Source: Thermomonospora catenispora (GTDB lineage Bacteria > Actinomycetota > Actinomycetes > Streptosporangiales > Streptosporangiaceae). Taken from it: a DNA stretch of 64,000 nucleotides. The stretch lies in contig NZ_RRYT01000006.1 of NCBI RefSeq assembly GCF_006363815.1, forward strand, positions 216-64,215, in the 5' to 3' direction. Every line of letters begins with the position of its first letter. Position 1 is the first letter of the stretch. Under the pieces are notes generated by a model, which worked only from the letters and a program-made list of their open reading frames with translations, was not told where the DNA came from and did not search any database. Made by a program: the position numbers and the translations under genes. Below, piece by piece: positions 8,821-18,718 of this stretch.

Positions 8821-11800
8821 ATGCCGCGAACCGCGTCCCGCATGAGGCAGCAGCCGAAGTCACAGCGTGACACCACGCCGCGGTACAGCGACGCCGACCT
8901 CGCACCGCTGTTGAAGGCGCTGATCGCCGTGCGCGACGGGAAGTTCGACGCCGACCTGGACCTGCCCGCGGAGGGGGCGGTCGCCGACGGGCTGGCGATC
9001 GTGCAGGAGATCCGCGACAACGGCGCGCATCTGAGCGGCGAGCTGTCGCGGGTGCGCCGGGAGCTGGGCCGCGAGGGGCATCTGCGGGAGCGGCTGGCGC
9101 CCCCGGTGGCGCGCGGCGGATGGGCCGCCGCGGTGGAGGACGCCAACGCGATCATCGACAAGCTGACCGACCTGTCCACCGGGATGGCCCGTGTGGTGGA
9201 GGCGGTGGCCGCGGGCGATCTGAGCCAGCGGGTGGAGCTGCAGCTGCGCGGGCGGCCGATGCGCGGCGAGGTGCTGCGGATGGCCCGGTCGGTGAACCGG
9301 ATGGTCGAGCAGCTGGACAAGTTCACCTGGGAGGTCACCCAGGTGGCCCGGGAGGTCGGCGTGGAGGGCCGGCTGGGCGGGCAGGCGTCGTTGCGCGGCC
9401 AGACGGGCCGGTGGCGTGAGGTGACCAGCGCGGTGAACCTGATGGCGGGCCGGCTGACCGCGCAGGTGCGGGACATCGCGGTGGTGACCACGGCGGTCGC
9501 CAAGGGCGATCTGACCCGGAAGGTCACCGTGGAGGCGGTGGGCGAGCTGCAGGAGCTGAAGCTCACCGTGAACACGATGGTGGATCAGCTGTCGGCGTTC
9601 GCCGACGAGGTCACCCGGGTGGCCCGCGAGGTCGGCACCGAAGGACGCCTCGGCGGACAGGCGCGGGTGCGGGGCGTGTCAGGGGTCTGGAAGGACCTCA
9701 CCAACAACGTCAACGGCATGGCCTCCAACCTCACCTACCAGGTCCGCAACATCGCCCAGGTGGCCACCGCCGTCGCCAACGGCGACCTCTCCAAGAAGAT
9801 CACCGTCGACGCCCAAGGCGAGATCGCGGACCTGAAGGACACCCTCAACACCATGGTCGACCGCCTGTCGGCCTTCGCCGACGAGGTCACCCGGGTGGCC
9901 CGCGAGGTCGGCACCGAAGGACGCCTCGGCGGACAGGCGCGGGTGCGGGGCGTGTCAGGGGTCTGGAAGGACCTCACCAACAACGTCAACGGCATGGCCT
10001 CCAACCTCACCTACCAGGTCCGCAACATCGCCCAGGTGGCCACCGCCGTCGCCAACGGCGACCTCTCCAAGAAGATCACCGTCGACGCCCAAGGCGAGAT
10101 CGCGGACCTGAAGGACACCCTCAACACCATGGTCGACCGCCTGTCGGCCTTCGCCGACGAGGTCACCCGGGTGGCCCGCGAGGTCGGCACCGAAGGACGC
10201 CTCGGCGGACAGGCGCAGGTGCGGGGCGTGTCAGGGGTCTGGAAGGACCTCACCAACAACGTCAACGGCATGGCCTCCAACCTCACCTACCAGGTCCGCA
10301 ACATCGCCCAGGTGGCCACCGCCGTCGCCAACGGCGACCTCTCCAAGAAGATCACCGTCGACGCCCAAGGCGAGATCCTGGACCTGAAGGACACCCTCAA
10401 CACCATGGTCGACCGCCTGTCGGCCTTCGCCGACGAGGTCACCCGAGTGGCCCGCGAGGTCGGCACCGAAGGACGCCTCGGCGGACAGGCCCAAGTCCAC
10501 GGCGTGTCGGGAGTCTGGAAAGACCTCACCGACAACGTCAACGGCATGGCCTCCAACCTCACCTACCAGGTCCGCAACATCGCCCAGGTGACCACCGCCG
10601 TCGCCAACGGGGATCTGACCAAGAAGATCGACGTCGACGCGCACGGGGAGATCCTGGAGCTGAAGACGACGATCAACACGATGGTGGACACGCTGTCGGC
10701 GTTCGCCTCCGAGGTCACCCGAGTGGCCCGCGAGGTCGGCAGCGAAGGGCGCCTCGGCGGACAGGCCAAGGTCGAGGGCGTGCACGGCACCTGGAAGCAG
10801 CTGACCGAGAGCGTCAACGAGCTGGCCGGGAACCTGACCACTCAGGTGCGCGCGATCGCCGAGGTCGCCAGCGCGGTCGCCAGCGGCGACCTGAGCAGGG
10901 AGATCACGGTCCAGGCCGCCGGCGAGGTCGCCGAGCTGAAGGACAACATCAACCTGATGGTGCGGACCCTGCGCGAGACCACGCAGGCCTACCAGGAGCA
11001 GAACTGGCTGAAGTCCAACCTGGCCCGCATCGGCGGCCTCATGCAGGGGCACCGCGACATCGTGCAGGTGGCGCAGCTGATCATGAGCGAGCTGACGCCG
11101 ATCGCCTCGGCCAGTCACGGCGCGTTCTACCTGGCGCGGACCGCCGACGACGGGGAGCTCGAGCTGAAGATGATCGCCGGGTACGGGGTGCGGCCCGAGC
11201 CCGACGCGGTGTTCCGGCTGGGCGAAGGACTGATCGGGCAGGCCGCGCTGGAACGCCGCATGATCAGGCTGGACGACGCGCCGGGCGACTACGTGCGGGT
11301 CCGCTCGGGGCTGGGCCAGGCCTCGGCCACCCATGTGATCGTGCTGCCGATCCTGTTCGAGGACCAGGTGCTGGGGGCGATCGAGCTGGCCTCCTTCAGC
11401 CCGTTCACCGACACCCATCTGGCGTTCTTCGACCAGTTCGCCGAGAGCATCGGGGTGACGATCAACGCGATCAGCGCCAACTCGCGCACCGAGGCGCTGC
11501 TGGCCGAGTCCCAGCGGCTGGCCCAGGAGCTGCAGGAGCGCTCCGACGAGCTGCAGCGCCAGCAGGCCGAGCTGCGCCGCTCCAACGCCGAGCTGGAGGA
11601 GAAGGCGGCGCTGCTGGCCAAGCAGAACCGGGCCATCGAGATGCAGAACTTCCAGATCGAGCAGGCCCGCCGGACGCTGGAGGAGCGGGCCGAGCAGCTG
11701 GCGCTGTCGTCGCGGTACAAGTCGGAGTTCCTGGCGAACATGTCGCACGAGCTGCGCACCCCGCTCAACAGCCTGCTCGTGCTGGCCAAGCTGCTGTCGG

Positions 11801-13029
11801 AGAACCCCGAGGGCAACCTGACCCCCAAGCAGGTGGAGTTCGCCAAGACCATCCACGACTCGGGCACCGACCTGCTGCAGCTGATCAACGACATCCTCGA
11901 CCTGTCGAAGGTGGAGGCCGGCAAGATGGAGGTCCATCCGCAGCCGCTGCCGTTCACCAAGCTGGTCGACTATGTGGACGCCACGTTCCGGCCGATGGCG
12001 GTGGACAAGGGGCTGGCGTTCACGGTCGAGGTGTCGCCGGAGGTGCCGGAGCTGCTGTACGCCGACGAACAGCGGCTGCAGCAGGTGCTGCGCAACCTGT
12101 TGTCGAACGCGGTGAAGTTCACCTCCGAGGGCGAGGTGCGGCTGACCATCGCCCCGGCGCCGGAGGACGCGGAGTTCACCTCGCCGGCGCTGCGGGAGGC
12201 CTCCACGGTGATCGCCTTCACGGTCAGCGACACCGGGATCGGCATCAGCGAGGACAAGCTGCACGTGATCTTCGAGGCGTTCCAGCAGGCCGACGGGACC
12301 ACCAGCCGCCGGTACGGGGGCACCGGGCTGGGCCTGTCGATCAGCCGGAACATCGCGCACCTGCTGGGCGGGGAGATCCACGCCGAGAGCGCGGTGGGCG
12401 AGGGCAGCAGGTTCACCCTGTACCTGCCGTCGCAGTACCGCGAGGGCCCGGCCGCCCAACCGGAGGCGGCGGCCGAGCAGGGCGCCGCCGCCCCCGCGGA
12501 GCCGAGCACGCCGAGCGCGCCCGGTGCGCCGAGCACGGCGGGCGCGCCGAGTGCGCCCGCCGCCGAGCCGGTGCTCCGGGCTCCGGAGCCGGTACCGGCC
12601 GGGGAGCCGGAGGAGCCGCCCGCCGATCACCTGGACGCGGTGCTGTCGGGGCGCAAGGTGCTGATCGTCGACGACGATGTGCGCAACGTGTTCGCCCTCG
12701 CCAGCGTGCTCGAGGGCTACGGCATGGAGGTGCTGTACGCCGAGGACGGCCAGGCGGGCATCGACCTGCTGCAGCGCAACCCGGACGTCTCGCTGGTGCT
12801 GATGGACGTGATGATGCCCGGTCTGGACGGGTACGCCACCACCGAGGCCATCCGCGGCATGCCGCAGTTCACCGATCTGCCGATCATCGTGATCACGGCC
12901 AAGGTGATGAAGGGCGACCGGGAGAAGAGCCTGGCCGCGGGCGCCTCGGACTATGTGCCCAAACCGGTGAACGTGGATCACCTGCTGGATGTCATGCGAA
13001 CCTGGTTGCAGCGTGCCGCGGTGCGCTGA
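8821..13029 (+). CDS. Cytoplasmic HAMP-array hybrid sensor histidine kinase
   Basis: About 1402 residues with no membrane segment. After a short N-terminal domain comes a tandem array of HAMP-type modules (about residues 110-720), then a GAF domain (about 745-890), a coiled coil rich in Glu/Gln (about 900-960), HisKA with the phospho-acceptor His near 976 in [12 protein letters not shown], HATPase_c ([17 protein letters not shown]), a Pro/Ala linker and a C-terminal receiver whose phospho-acceptor Asp is near 1329 in [15 protein letters not shown] sits 9 bases before the ATG at 8821, so this start is preferred over in-frame codons upstream. A stand-alone response regulator follows at 13095 and a partner-switch operon is divergent, suggesting a stress-signalling unit. 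Confidence 0.93.
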   Translation: MPRTASRMRQQPKSQRDTTPRYSDADLAPLLKALIAVRDGKFDADLDLPAEGAVADGLAIVQEIRDNGAHLSGELSRVRRELGREGHLRERLAPPVARGGWAAAVEDANAIIDKLTDLSTGMARVVEAVAAGDLSQRVELQLRGRPMRGEVLRMARSVNRMVEQLDKFTWEVTQVAREVGVEGRLGGQASLRGQTGRWREVTSAVNLMAGRLTAQVRDIAVVTTAVAKGDLTRKVTVEAVGELQELKLTVNTMVDQLSAFADEVTRVAREVGTEGRLGGQARVRGVSGVWKDLTNNVNGMASNLTYQVRNIAQVATAVANGDLSKKITVDAQGEIADLKDTLNTMVDRLSAFADEVTRVAREVGTEGRLGGQARVRGVSGVWKDLTNNVNGMASNLTYQVRNIAQVATAVANGDLSKKITVDAQGEIADLKDTLNTMVDRLSAFADEVTRVAREVGTEGRLGGQAQVRGVSGVWKDLTNNVNGMASNLTYQVRNIAQVATAVANGDLSKKITVDAQGEILDLKDTLNTMVDRLSAFADEVTRVAREVGTEGRLGGQAQVHGVSGVWKDLTDNVNGMASNLTYQVRNIAQVTTAVANGDLTKKIDVDAHGEILELKTTINTMVDTLSAFASEVTRVAREVGSEGRLGGQAKVEGVHGTWKQLTESVNELAGNLTTQVRAIAEVASAVASGDLSREITVQAAGEVAELKDNINLMVRTLRETTQAYQEQNWLKSNLARIGGLMQGHRDIVQVAQLIMSELTPIASASHGAFYLARTADDGELELKMIAGYGVRPEPDAVFRLGEGLIGQAALERRMIRLDDAPGDYVRVRSGLGQASATHVIVLPILFEDQVLGAIELASFSPFTDTHLAFFDQFAESIGVTINAISANSRTEALLAESQRLAQELQERSDELQRQQAELRRSNAELEEKAALLAKQNRAIEMQNFQIEQARRTLEERAEQLALSSRYKSEFLANMSHELRTPLNSLLVLAKLLSENPEGNLTPKQVEFAKTIHDSGTDLLQLINDILDLSKVEAGKMEVHPQPLPFTKLVDYVDATFRPMAVDKGLAFTVEVSPEVPELLYADEQRLQQVLRNLLSNAVKFTSEGEVRLTIAPAPEDAEFTSPALREASTVIAFTVSDTGIGISEDKLHVIFEAFQQADGTTSRRYGGTGLGLSISRNIAHLLGGEIHAESAVGEGSRFTLYLPSQYREGPAAQPEAAAEQGAAAPAEPSTPSAPGAPSTAGAPSAPAAEPVLRAPEPVPAGEPEEPPADHLDAVLSGRKVLIVDDDVRNVFALASVLEGYGMEVLYAEDGQAGIDLLQRNPDVSLVLMDVMMPGLDGYATTEAIRGMPQFTDLPIIVITAKVMKGDREKSLAAGASDYVPKPVNVDHLLDVMRTWLQRAAVR
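9599..10702 (+). repeat. Tandem 276-bp repeats encoding HAMP modules
   Basis: Four consecutive 276-bp units (starting near 9599, 9875, 10151, 10427), each coding for 92 residues. The first three are nearly identical at DNA level: the second differs from the third by a change of GCGCGG to GCGCAG and of GAGATCGCG to GAGATCCTG, and few others. The fourth has diverged further. Identity at synonymous sites points to recent duplication or gene conversion. Confidence 0.9.
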
Positions 13030-13094
13030 GCGGCCGGCCGGGACGGGACGCGGCCGGCGGCCCGTCCGACGATCACGATCAGGAGACACCGGGC

Positions 13095-13742
13095 GTGGAC
13101 GACGACAAGGCCAAGATCCTTCTGGTGGACGACCGTGAGGAGAACCTCGTCGCGCTGGAGGCGATCCTCAGCTCCCTGGATCAGGACCTGGTGCGGGCCC
13201 GGTCCGGCGAGGAGGCGCTCAAGGCGCTGCTCACCGACGAGTACGCGGTCATCCTGCTGGACGTGGTGATGCCCGGGATGGACGGGTTCGAGACGGCCCG
13301 GGACATCAAGCGCCGCAAGAAGACCCGGGACGTGCCGATCATCTTCCTGACGGCGGCCGACGGCGACCCCGACTACGCGTTCCGCGGATACGCGGCCGGG
13401 GCGGTGGACTTCATCGCCAAGCCCTTCGACCCGTGGGTGCTGCGCGCCAAGGTGTCGGTGTTCGTGGAGCTGCACCGCAAGAACCGGCAGCTGCGGGAGC
13501 AGGCGGCCCTGCTGCGCGATCAGGCCGCGTTGCTGCGGGCCCGGTCCGAGGGGCCGGGGGCGCCGCGGTCGGGCGAGCTGACCGCCCGGTTCGATCAGGT
13601 GCGCGAGCAGGTGGAGACGGTGCTGGAGCGATCCCCGGCGGACCTGCGGCCGGCGGTGGAGGAGCTGTCCCGGCGGGTGGAGGAGCTGCACGCGGCGCTG
13701 GAGGGTCTGCGCGGCCCCGCGGCGTCCCCCACGACACCGTGA
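13095..13742 (+). CDS. Response regulator with receiver domain and C-terminal coiled coil
   Basis: A 215-residue protein. The receiver domain (about residues 6-125) has the acidic pair VDD, the phospho-acceptor Asp in ILLDVVMPGMDGF, the conserved Thr in FLTA and Lys in AKPF. The remainder is a heptad-rich region (HRKNRQLREQAALL and further) with no DNA-binding domain. The GTG at 13095 follows AGGAGA. It lies 65 bases after the hybrid kinase and is its likely phosphorelay partner; output would be through protein contact rather than DNA. Confidence 0.88.
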   Translation: MDDDKAKILLVDDREENLVALEAILSSLDQDLVRARSGEEALKALLTDEYAVILLDVVMPGMDGFETARDIKRRKKTRDVPIIFLTAADGDPDYAFRGYAAGAVDFIAKPFDPWVLRAKVSVFVELHRKNRQLREQAALLRDQAALLRARSEGPGAPRSGELTARFDQVREQVETVLERSPADLRPAVEELSRRVEELHAALEGLRGPAASPTTP

Positions 13743-13917
13743 CCGCCCCCGTGCATCCGGGTCCCCGGTAAGGGTTCTCCCGGATCTTGACTCCTTTCAG
13801 GACAGGCCTGATACCGGATTTCCCCGGATGCCGAACACTCGGCGCGAAAGCCATGATGACGGGCGTCCGGGCACGGGGCGCACAACGCCCCGCCGTACAC
13901 GATGTCCTGGAGGGACT

Positions 13918-14409
13918 GTGCGCAAGATCCTCACCACCATCGCGACGGGCGTCATGACACTCGGTGCCCTGGGGGCCATGGCGCCCGCCGCTCATGCGCG
14001 GGCGGACGCGTACCCCTGCGGCCCGCAGTGGTGGCACTCGGGGCAGCAGCTTTACGTGCAGACCTGCCCCGACTGGGCTCCGAACAACTCGATCCCGGTC
14101 CACGAGTACAACGACCACACCTCCCGGGTGGTCGGGTACATCTACGCGCCGGGCGACGACTGGTACGTCTGCGGGTGGACCGGCAGCCGGCAGACCGCTC
14201 ACGGCGCCACCAACTACTGGTGGGCGCTGACGGTCGCCGACAACGGCCAGGCCGGCTGGGTCAACCAGATCTACTTCCGGGGCGGGAGCGACAACGAGCC
14301 CGACGGCGGCCTGGTGATCTGCCCGTTCTACACCGCGAAGAGCACCGCCGACGCGGACCGGATCTCCGGAGCCGACGCCCTGAAGGCGGTCACGGCGAAC
14401 GCCCGGTGA
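13918..14409 (+). CDS. Small secreted protein
   Basis: A 163-residue protein with a clear Sec signal peptide: VRKILTT, a hydrophobic core TLGALGAMAPA and a cleavage site near AHARA. The mature part is Trp/Tyr-rich with four Cys (in YPCGPQWW, QTCPDW, YVCGWT, VICPFY), likely two disulfides. It resembles small secreted SH3-like proteins of actinomycetes, but I cannot assign a function. The start is GTG at 13918 with GGAGGGAC before it; an in-frame upstream ATG at 13828 would hide the signal peptide. A hairpin terminator follows at 14438. Confidence 0.75.
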   Translation: MRKILTTIATGVMTLGALGAMAPAAHARADAYPCGPQWWHSGQQLYVQTCPDWAPNNSIPVHEYNDHTSRVVGYIYAPGDDWYVCGWTGSRQTAHGATNYWWALTVADNGQAGWVNQIYFRGGSDNEPDGGLVICPFYTAKSTADADRISGADALKAVTANAR

Positions 14410-14437
14410 CCCCTTCGTCCCCCTCCTGGTGAAGAAC

Positions 14438-14465
14438 GCCGTCCCGGCCGATCGGCCGGGACGGC
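14438..14465. terminator. Bidirectional hairpin terminator
   Basis: Perfect inverted repeat with 12-bp arms (14438-14449 and 14454-14465) around the loop GATC. It lies between the 3' ends of the convergent secreted-protein and gltX genes. There is no U-tract, as is usual in actinomycetes. Confidence 0.75.
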
Positions 14466-14490
14466 TCCGTCGCAGGCCGCGAGGCCGCGA

Positions 14491-15882
14491 TCAGCCGGCG
14501 AGGCGGGCGCGGGCGGCGGCGATGCGGGCCAGGGTGGCGTCGCGGCCGAGGACCTCCAGGGACTCGAACAGCGGCAGGCCCACGGTGCGGCCGGTGACGG
14601 CGACCCGGACGGGGGCCTGGGCCTTGCCGAGCTTGAGGCCGAAGCCGGCGCCGACCCGCTCCAGACGGGTCTTGAGCTCGTCGGCGTTCCAGGGGGCGTC
14701 GCGGTAGGCCTCCTCGGCGGCGGCGAGGATCTCCGCGGCCGGCTCCTTCATGGCCTTCTTCCAGGACGCCTCGTCGAAGACCGGCTCGTCCAGGAACGCG
14801 AAGTCGACCATCGGGACGATCTCCGACAGCACCGCCACCCGGGTCTGCGCCAGCCCGGCCAGGCGGGCGAAGACGTCCATGTCGACCGTGAAGGGCGCCT
14901 TCTCCAGGAACGGCCGGCATTCGGCGATGAACTCCTCCACCGACAACGCCCGGATGTAGTCGCCGTTGATCGCCCGCAGCTTCTTGACGTCGAAGAAGGC
15001 CGGGGAGGCGTTGACCTCTTCGATGCGGAACTCGCGTTCGATGACCTCCCAGGGCACCACCTCGCGGTCCCCCGAGGGGGCCCAGCCCAGCAGCATCAGG
15101 TAGTTGCGCATCGCGGCGGCCAGGTAGCCCTCGGCCTGGTAGTCCTCCAGGGCCACCTTGTCGCGGCGCTTGGACAGCTTCTGCCGCTTCTCGTTGACGA
15201 TGACCGGGACGTGCGCCCACACCGGCGGCTCGTGCCCCAGCGCCTCCCACAGCAGCTGCTGCTTGGGGGTGTTGGACAGGTGCTCCTCGCCGCGCACCAC
15301 GTGGGTGATGCCCTGGGTGATGTCGTCGACGACGTTGGCGAGCAGGAACGGCACCGACCCGTCGGAGCGGGCGATGACGAAGTCCTCCAGCACCTTGTTC
15401 TCGAACGTGGGGGTGCCGCGGATCAGGTCGACCACGGTGGTCGTCCCCTCGTCGGGCGTGCGGAACCGGACCGCGCGCCCCTCCCCGGGGCCGAGGTCGC
15501 GGTCGCGGCAGTGCCCGTCGTAGCCCTTGTTGGGGTCGCCGGTGCGGGCGACCACGTCCTGGCGGGTGCAGTCGCAGTAGTAGGCGCGGCCCTGCTCGAG
15601 GAGGGTCTTCAGCGCCTCCTGGTGCTTGTCCAGGTTGGCGGACTGGAAGTACGGCCCCTCGTACTGGTCGCCGTCGATGCCGAGCCAGGCCAGGGCCCGG
15701 ATGATGCCTTCGGTCCACTCCGGTTTGTTGCGGGAGGCGTCGGTGTCCTCGATCCGCAACACCAGCGTCCCACCGGACTGTCGAGCCATCACCCAGTTGA
15801 ACAGTGCGGAACGGGCCCCGCCGACGTGGAACATGCCGGTCGGAGACGGTGCGAAGCGTACACGGAGCGAAGACGAAGACAT
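14491..15882 (-). CDS. gltX: Glutamyl-tRNA synthetase
   Basis: A 463-residue class I aminoacyl-tRNA synthetase that charges tRNA-Glu, and in actinobacteria usually also tRNA-Gln as the non-discriminating enzyme feeding GatCAB. The HIGH-like motif appears in [22 protein letters not shown] and the KMSKS-like motif as [11 protein letters not shown]. The start chosen is the ATG at 15882. TAGGCT lies 7 bases upstream, so the mRNA is probably leaderless; the in-frame ATG further upstream would lie before the transcript start. Convergent with the secreted-protein gene. Confidence 0.96.
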   Translation of the reverse strand: MSSSSLRVRFAPSPTGMFHVGGARSALFNWVMARQSGGTLVLRIEDTDASRNKPEWTEGIIRALAWLGIDGDQYEGPYFQSANLDKHQEALKTLLEQGRAYYCDCTRQDVVARTGDPNKGYDGHCRDRDLGPGEGRAVRFRTPDEGTTTVVDLIRGTPTFENKVLEDFVIARSDGSVPFLLANVVDDITQGITHVVRGEEHLSNTPKQQLLWEALGHEPPVWAHVPVIVNEKRQKLSKRRDKVALEDYQAEGYLAAAMRNYLMLLGWAPSGDREVVPWEVIEREFRIEEVNASPAFFDVKKLRAINGDYIRALSVEEFIAECRPFLEKAPFTVDMDVFARLAGLAQTRVAVLSEIVPMVDFAFLDEPVFDEASWKKAMKEPAAEILAAAEEAYRDAPWNADELKTRLERVGAGFGLKLGKAQAPVRVAVTGRTVGLPLFESLEVLGRDATLARIAAARARLAG

Positions 15883-15924
15883 GGGCACAAGCCTAGAGCT
15901 TTCCGGGCCCGGCGCCGGCACGCC

Positions 15925-16506
15925 TCAGGGGGTCCAGTGCGGGTCGCGGCCGGCCAGGCCGAGGGCGCGATCCAGCAGCGGCGCCGACTCGGGCACCGGC
16001 ACCTCGGGGCCGAAGACGCCGTTGTCGCGGGCGAACGGGGCCATGGTCTGCAGGTGCTCCCACAGTGCCTGGACCACCCGGTCGTCATAGGAGGGCTTCT
16101 GCCCGGTGGCCGCGGCCAGGTCCCAGCCGTGCACGGTGAACTCGACGAACATGATCCCGCCGATGACCGCGGCGGGCATCTCCCCCTTGGCGGTGAGCGC
16201 GGTGACGCCCTCCCAGGCGGCCGGGTCGGACCAGGCGGCGGCGGTGCGGCGGGCGCGTTCGGCGTAGCGGGCGGCCCAGCCGGCCTCGGCGGTCAGATCC
16301 TCCTGAGGGCCCCGCCCGTCGTCGAGCGGGGTCTTGCGGGCGGCGGCCTCGCCCCGTTCGCCGGTCCAGTGGGCGAGGTGGCTGATCAGGGCGCGGACGT
16401 CGAAGTCCGGGCACGGGGTGGGGTCGCCCAGCCGTGACTCCTCGACGCCCTCCACGATCGCGATCAGGGCCTCGGCGGCGGGGATCAGCTGCGTTCTCAG
16501 CTCCAT
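15925..16506 (-). CDS. DinB/mycothiol maleylpyruvate isomerase-type metal-binding protein (TIGR03086-like)
   Basis: A 193-residue protein of the actinobacterial maleylpyruvate isomerase N-terminal/DinB superfamily. Features include [19 protein letters not shown], where His is a predicted metal ligand, and [16 protein letters not shown], which supplies a further His. Family members use a divalent metal and mycothiol in isomerase or transferase reactions, but most have no known substrate. GAGGAGAG stands before the ATG at 16506, favouring this over an upstream in-frame start. It is divergent from an AraC-type regulator and 42 bases upstream of gltX on the same strand. Confidence 0.78.
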   Translation of the reverse strand: MELRTQLIPAAEALIAIVEGVEESRLGDPTPCPDFDVRALISHLAHWTGERGEAAARKTPLDDGRGPQEDLTAEAGWAARYAERARRTAAAWSDPAAWEGVTALTAKGEMPAAVIGGIMFVEFTVHGWDLAAATGQKPSYDDRVVQALWEHLQTMAPFARDNGVFGPEVPVPESAPLLDRALGLAGRDPHWTP

Positions 16507-16588
16507 GGGCCTCTCCTCCTCGGCGGTGTCTCGCATGCGCGGCACAGCATAGGAACACACGTTCGAGCGGTCTTGAACAAACGCGACA

Positions 16589-17410
16589 ATGGAGCCCGTG
16601 ACGGACTCGACCAGGGGCATCCTGCGGGCCGCCGCCGGGCTGCGGCGTTTCCGGATGCACCGGACCGCTCCTTCCCCGGGCCTGTCGCCCTATGTCGAGC
16701 ATCACTGGATCCTGCACTGGGATCTACGCGAGCCGCACGCACAGCGGGTGCTCACCCATCCGACGGTGCACCTGACGTTCACCACCGGCGGCCGGGCGCG
16801 GGTGGTGGGGATCGTGCGCGGGGCGTTCGACGAGACGATCGCCGGACGCGGCCGGGTGGTGGGGGTCCGGTTCCGGCCGGGCGGCTTCCGGCCGCTGCTG
16901 GACGGACCGGTGTCATCGCTCACCGACCGGCGCGTGCCGGTGGAGGAGGTCTTCGGGCCGCCGGGCCGGGCCCTGGCGGAGGCGGTCCTCGCCGAGGGGT
17001 GCGACGAGGCGGCGGTGGCGCTGGTGGAGCGGTTCCTGCGGGCGCGCCTCCCGGACCGCCCCGACCCGTTGATCGCGGAGGTGGCGGCGATCGTGGCGCG
17101 GATCGCCGAGGACCCCTCCATCAGCCGGGTGGACCGGCTGGCCGCCGAGGCGGGCGTGGGGACGCGGTCGCTGCAGCGCCGGTTCGCCGAGTACGTGGGG
17201 GTCGGGCCGAAGTGGGTGATCCGGCGGTGCCGGATGCAGGAGGCGGCCGAGCGGGCGGAGGCCGAGGAGGAGGTGGACTGGGCGGGGCTGGCGGCCCGGC
17301 TCGGCTACGCCGACCAGGCCCATTTCGTCCGCGACTTCACCGCGACGGTGGGCGTTCCCCCGGCCCGGTACGCCCGCCGGTGCGCCGCCGACGCCGCGGG
17401 CGGGACCTGA
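16589..17410 (+). CDS. AraC-family transcriptional regulator
   Basis: A 273-residue protein. The N-terminal part ([27 protein letters not shown]) matches the small sensory domain common in actinobacterial AraC regulators. The C-terminal half holds two helix-turn-helix units: [21 protein letters not shown] and [20 protein letters not shown], the latter typical of HTH_18. It is divergent from the mycothiol-type gene, with only 82 bases between start codons, which suggests it controls that gene and itself. The Nudix gene follows 12 bases downstream and is probably co-transcribed. Confidence 0.88.
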   Translation: MEPVTDSTRGILRAAAGLRRFRMHRTAPSPGLSPYVEHHWILHWDLREPHAQRVLTHPTVHLTFTTGGRARVVGIVRGAFDETIAGRGRVVGVRFRPGGFRPLLDGPVSSLTDRRVPVEEVFGPPGRALAEAVLAEGCDEAAVALVERFLRARLPDRPDPLIAEVAAIVARIAEDPSISRVDRLAAEAGVGTRSLQRRFAEYVGVGPKWVIRRCRMQEAAERAEAEEEVDWAGLAARLGYADQAHFVRDFTATVGVPPARYARRCAADAAGGT

Positions 17411-17422
17411 GACCATCGAGGG

Positions 17423-18046
17423 ATGCGACCTCCCATGGATCTGGCGGCGTTCACCGAACTGGCCCGCCGTCGGCTGGCCGCGCACCGGCACACCGAGATC
17501 GACGGCGAGCGGGGCATGCGGCGGGCGGCGGTCTCGCTGTGCGTGACCGAGCACACCGGCGAGCCCGCGGTCATCGTGATCAAGCGGGCCGACCGGGGAC
17601 GCAATCCGGGGCAGTGGGGGCTGCCGGGCGGGCGGCTGGACGAGGGCGAGACCGCCGAGCAGGCGGCCCTGCGGGAGCTGCACGAGGAGGTGGGGCTGCG
17701 GGCGGACCCGGAGCATGTGCTGGGCCGGCTGGACGACTTCCCCGCCTCCTCCGGCTTCATCATCACCCCGCTGGTGCTGGCGCTGCCCGATCCGGGGCCG
17801 GTGCGAGCCAACCCCGGCGAGGTCCGGTCGGTGCACCACGTGACGTTGACCCGGCTGGTCGCCGACGACGCGGTCCGCTGGGTGCCCCAGCTGGACGGGG
17901 GGCGTCTGCTGCAGATGACGCTCGGGCCGCGGATGACGATCCACGCCCCGACCGGGGCGTTGCTGTGGCAGTTCCGCGAGGTGGTGCTGCTGGGCCGCAC
18001 CGCCCGGGTGGCGGACTTCCTGCAGCCGGACTGGACGCGCCGCTAG
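17423..18046 (+). CDS. Nudix hydrolase
   Basis: A 207-residue Nudix protein. The Nudix box is complete: GGRLDEGETAEQAALRELHE followed by EVGL, giving all metal-binding glutamates. The WGLPGG segment and the flanking region resemble the CoA-pyrophosphatase (NudL-like) branch, though the substrate cannot be read from sequence alone. It starts 12 bases after the AraC-type gene and probably forms an operon with it. It ends 34 bases before the 3' end of the broken HAD-type gene on the opposite strand. Confidence 0.88.
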   Translation: MRPPMDLAAFTELARRRLAAHRHTEIDGERGMRRAAVSLCVTEHTGEPAVIVIKRADRGRNPGQWGLPGGRLDEGETAEQAALRELHEEVGLRADPEHVLGRLDDFPASSGFIITPLVLALPDPGPVRANPGEVRSVHHVTLTRLVADDAVRWVPQLDGGRLLQMTLGPRMTIHAPTGALLWQFREVVLLGRTARVADFLQPDWTRR

Positions 18047-18080
18047 GCGGGGCCCGGCCGTTCCCGCCGGGGCGCACCGG

Positions 18081-18594
18081 TCAGGAGGCGTCCTCGGCGG
18101 CGTCGAGGTGCTCGAGCCACAGGCGGGCGCGCTCCAGGTGCTCCTCCTGCAGGCCCTCCCACGGGTCGACGGGGATCAGCAGGTGCGAGTCCCATGCCAG
18201 GTGGTCCAGCAGACGCTCGGCCGCGTCCGGCTCGTCCTCGAACCACACGAACGGCCGCCCGCCGGCCCAGGAGGCCACGTGCCGGGCCTTCCAGGCGTCG
18301 AGCGAGACCGCCTCGGGGGTGCCGGGGAAGCGGGGAACGGGGACGAACGGCAGCTCCGGCAGCCCGATGCGGGGCGCGATCCACTCGTTGGCCCCTCCGC
18401 ACCAATAGCCGGCCCAGGCCGGCTCGGCGCCGGTCGACTCCGCCAGCTCCACCAGCAGGGGGCCATGCGGTTCAGCCAGATCTGGACGGGGGCTCCGTCC
18501 GGGGCCACCCGATGGCGGCGATAACCGATGGCCGGCCGCCGAAAGGGGGGGTGAGGACCCCGTCGACGTCCAGCAGTATCAGCGGCCTTCTCAT
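18081..18594 (-). pseudogene. HAD-type hydrolase gene with two frameshifts
   Basis: The reading frame begins with ATG at 18594 and MRRPLILLDVDGVLTPPF, the phosphatase motif I (DxDGV) of the HAD superfamily. It continues after a shift as RRHRVAPDGAPVQIWLNR, and after a second shift as LLVELAESTGAEPAW, ANEWIAPRIGLPELP and GRPFVWFEDEPD to the stop at 18081. Pieced together it is a normal 170-residue member of a small actinobacterial family. Adding one base in the run of seven G (18545-18551) and one near 18464-18468 would restore it. Both losses are single bases, so sequencing error is as likely as a true pseudogene. Confidence 0.8.
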
Positions 18595-18718
18595 GCCCCG
18601 ACGGTGACGCCGCCGCGGGGCGGGGCGGCGGAAAACGGGCACCGGCGCGACAAGCGGCCCGATCACCTGCACAATGCTGTGCCGACAACGGAACAGAAGG
18701 CGGATCGAGATCGTGACG

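Noticed and set aside
9599-10702. CRISPR array
   Set aside because: The repeats are 276 bp, without spacers and in frame within the kinase gene.
10231-13089. 952-residue minus-strand open frame
   Set aside because: Shadow of the hybrid kinase; composition is His/Gln/Val-rich, as expected from antisense of GC-rich coding DNA.
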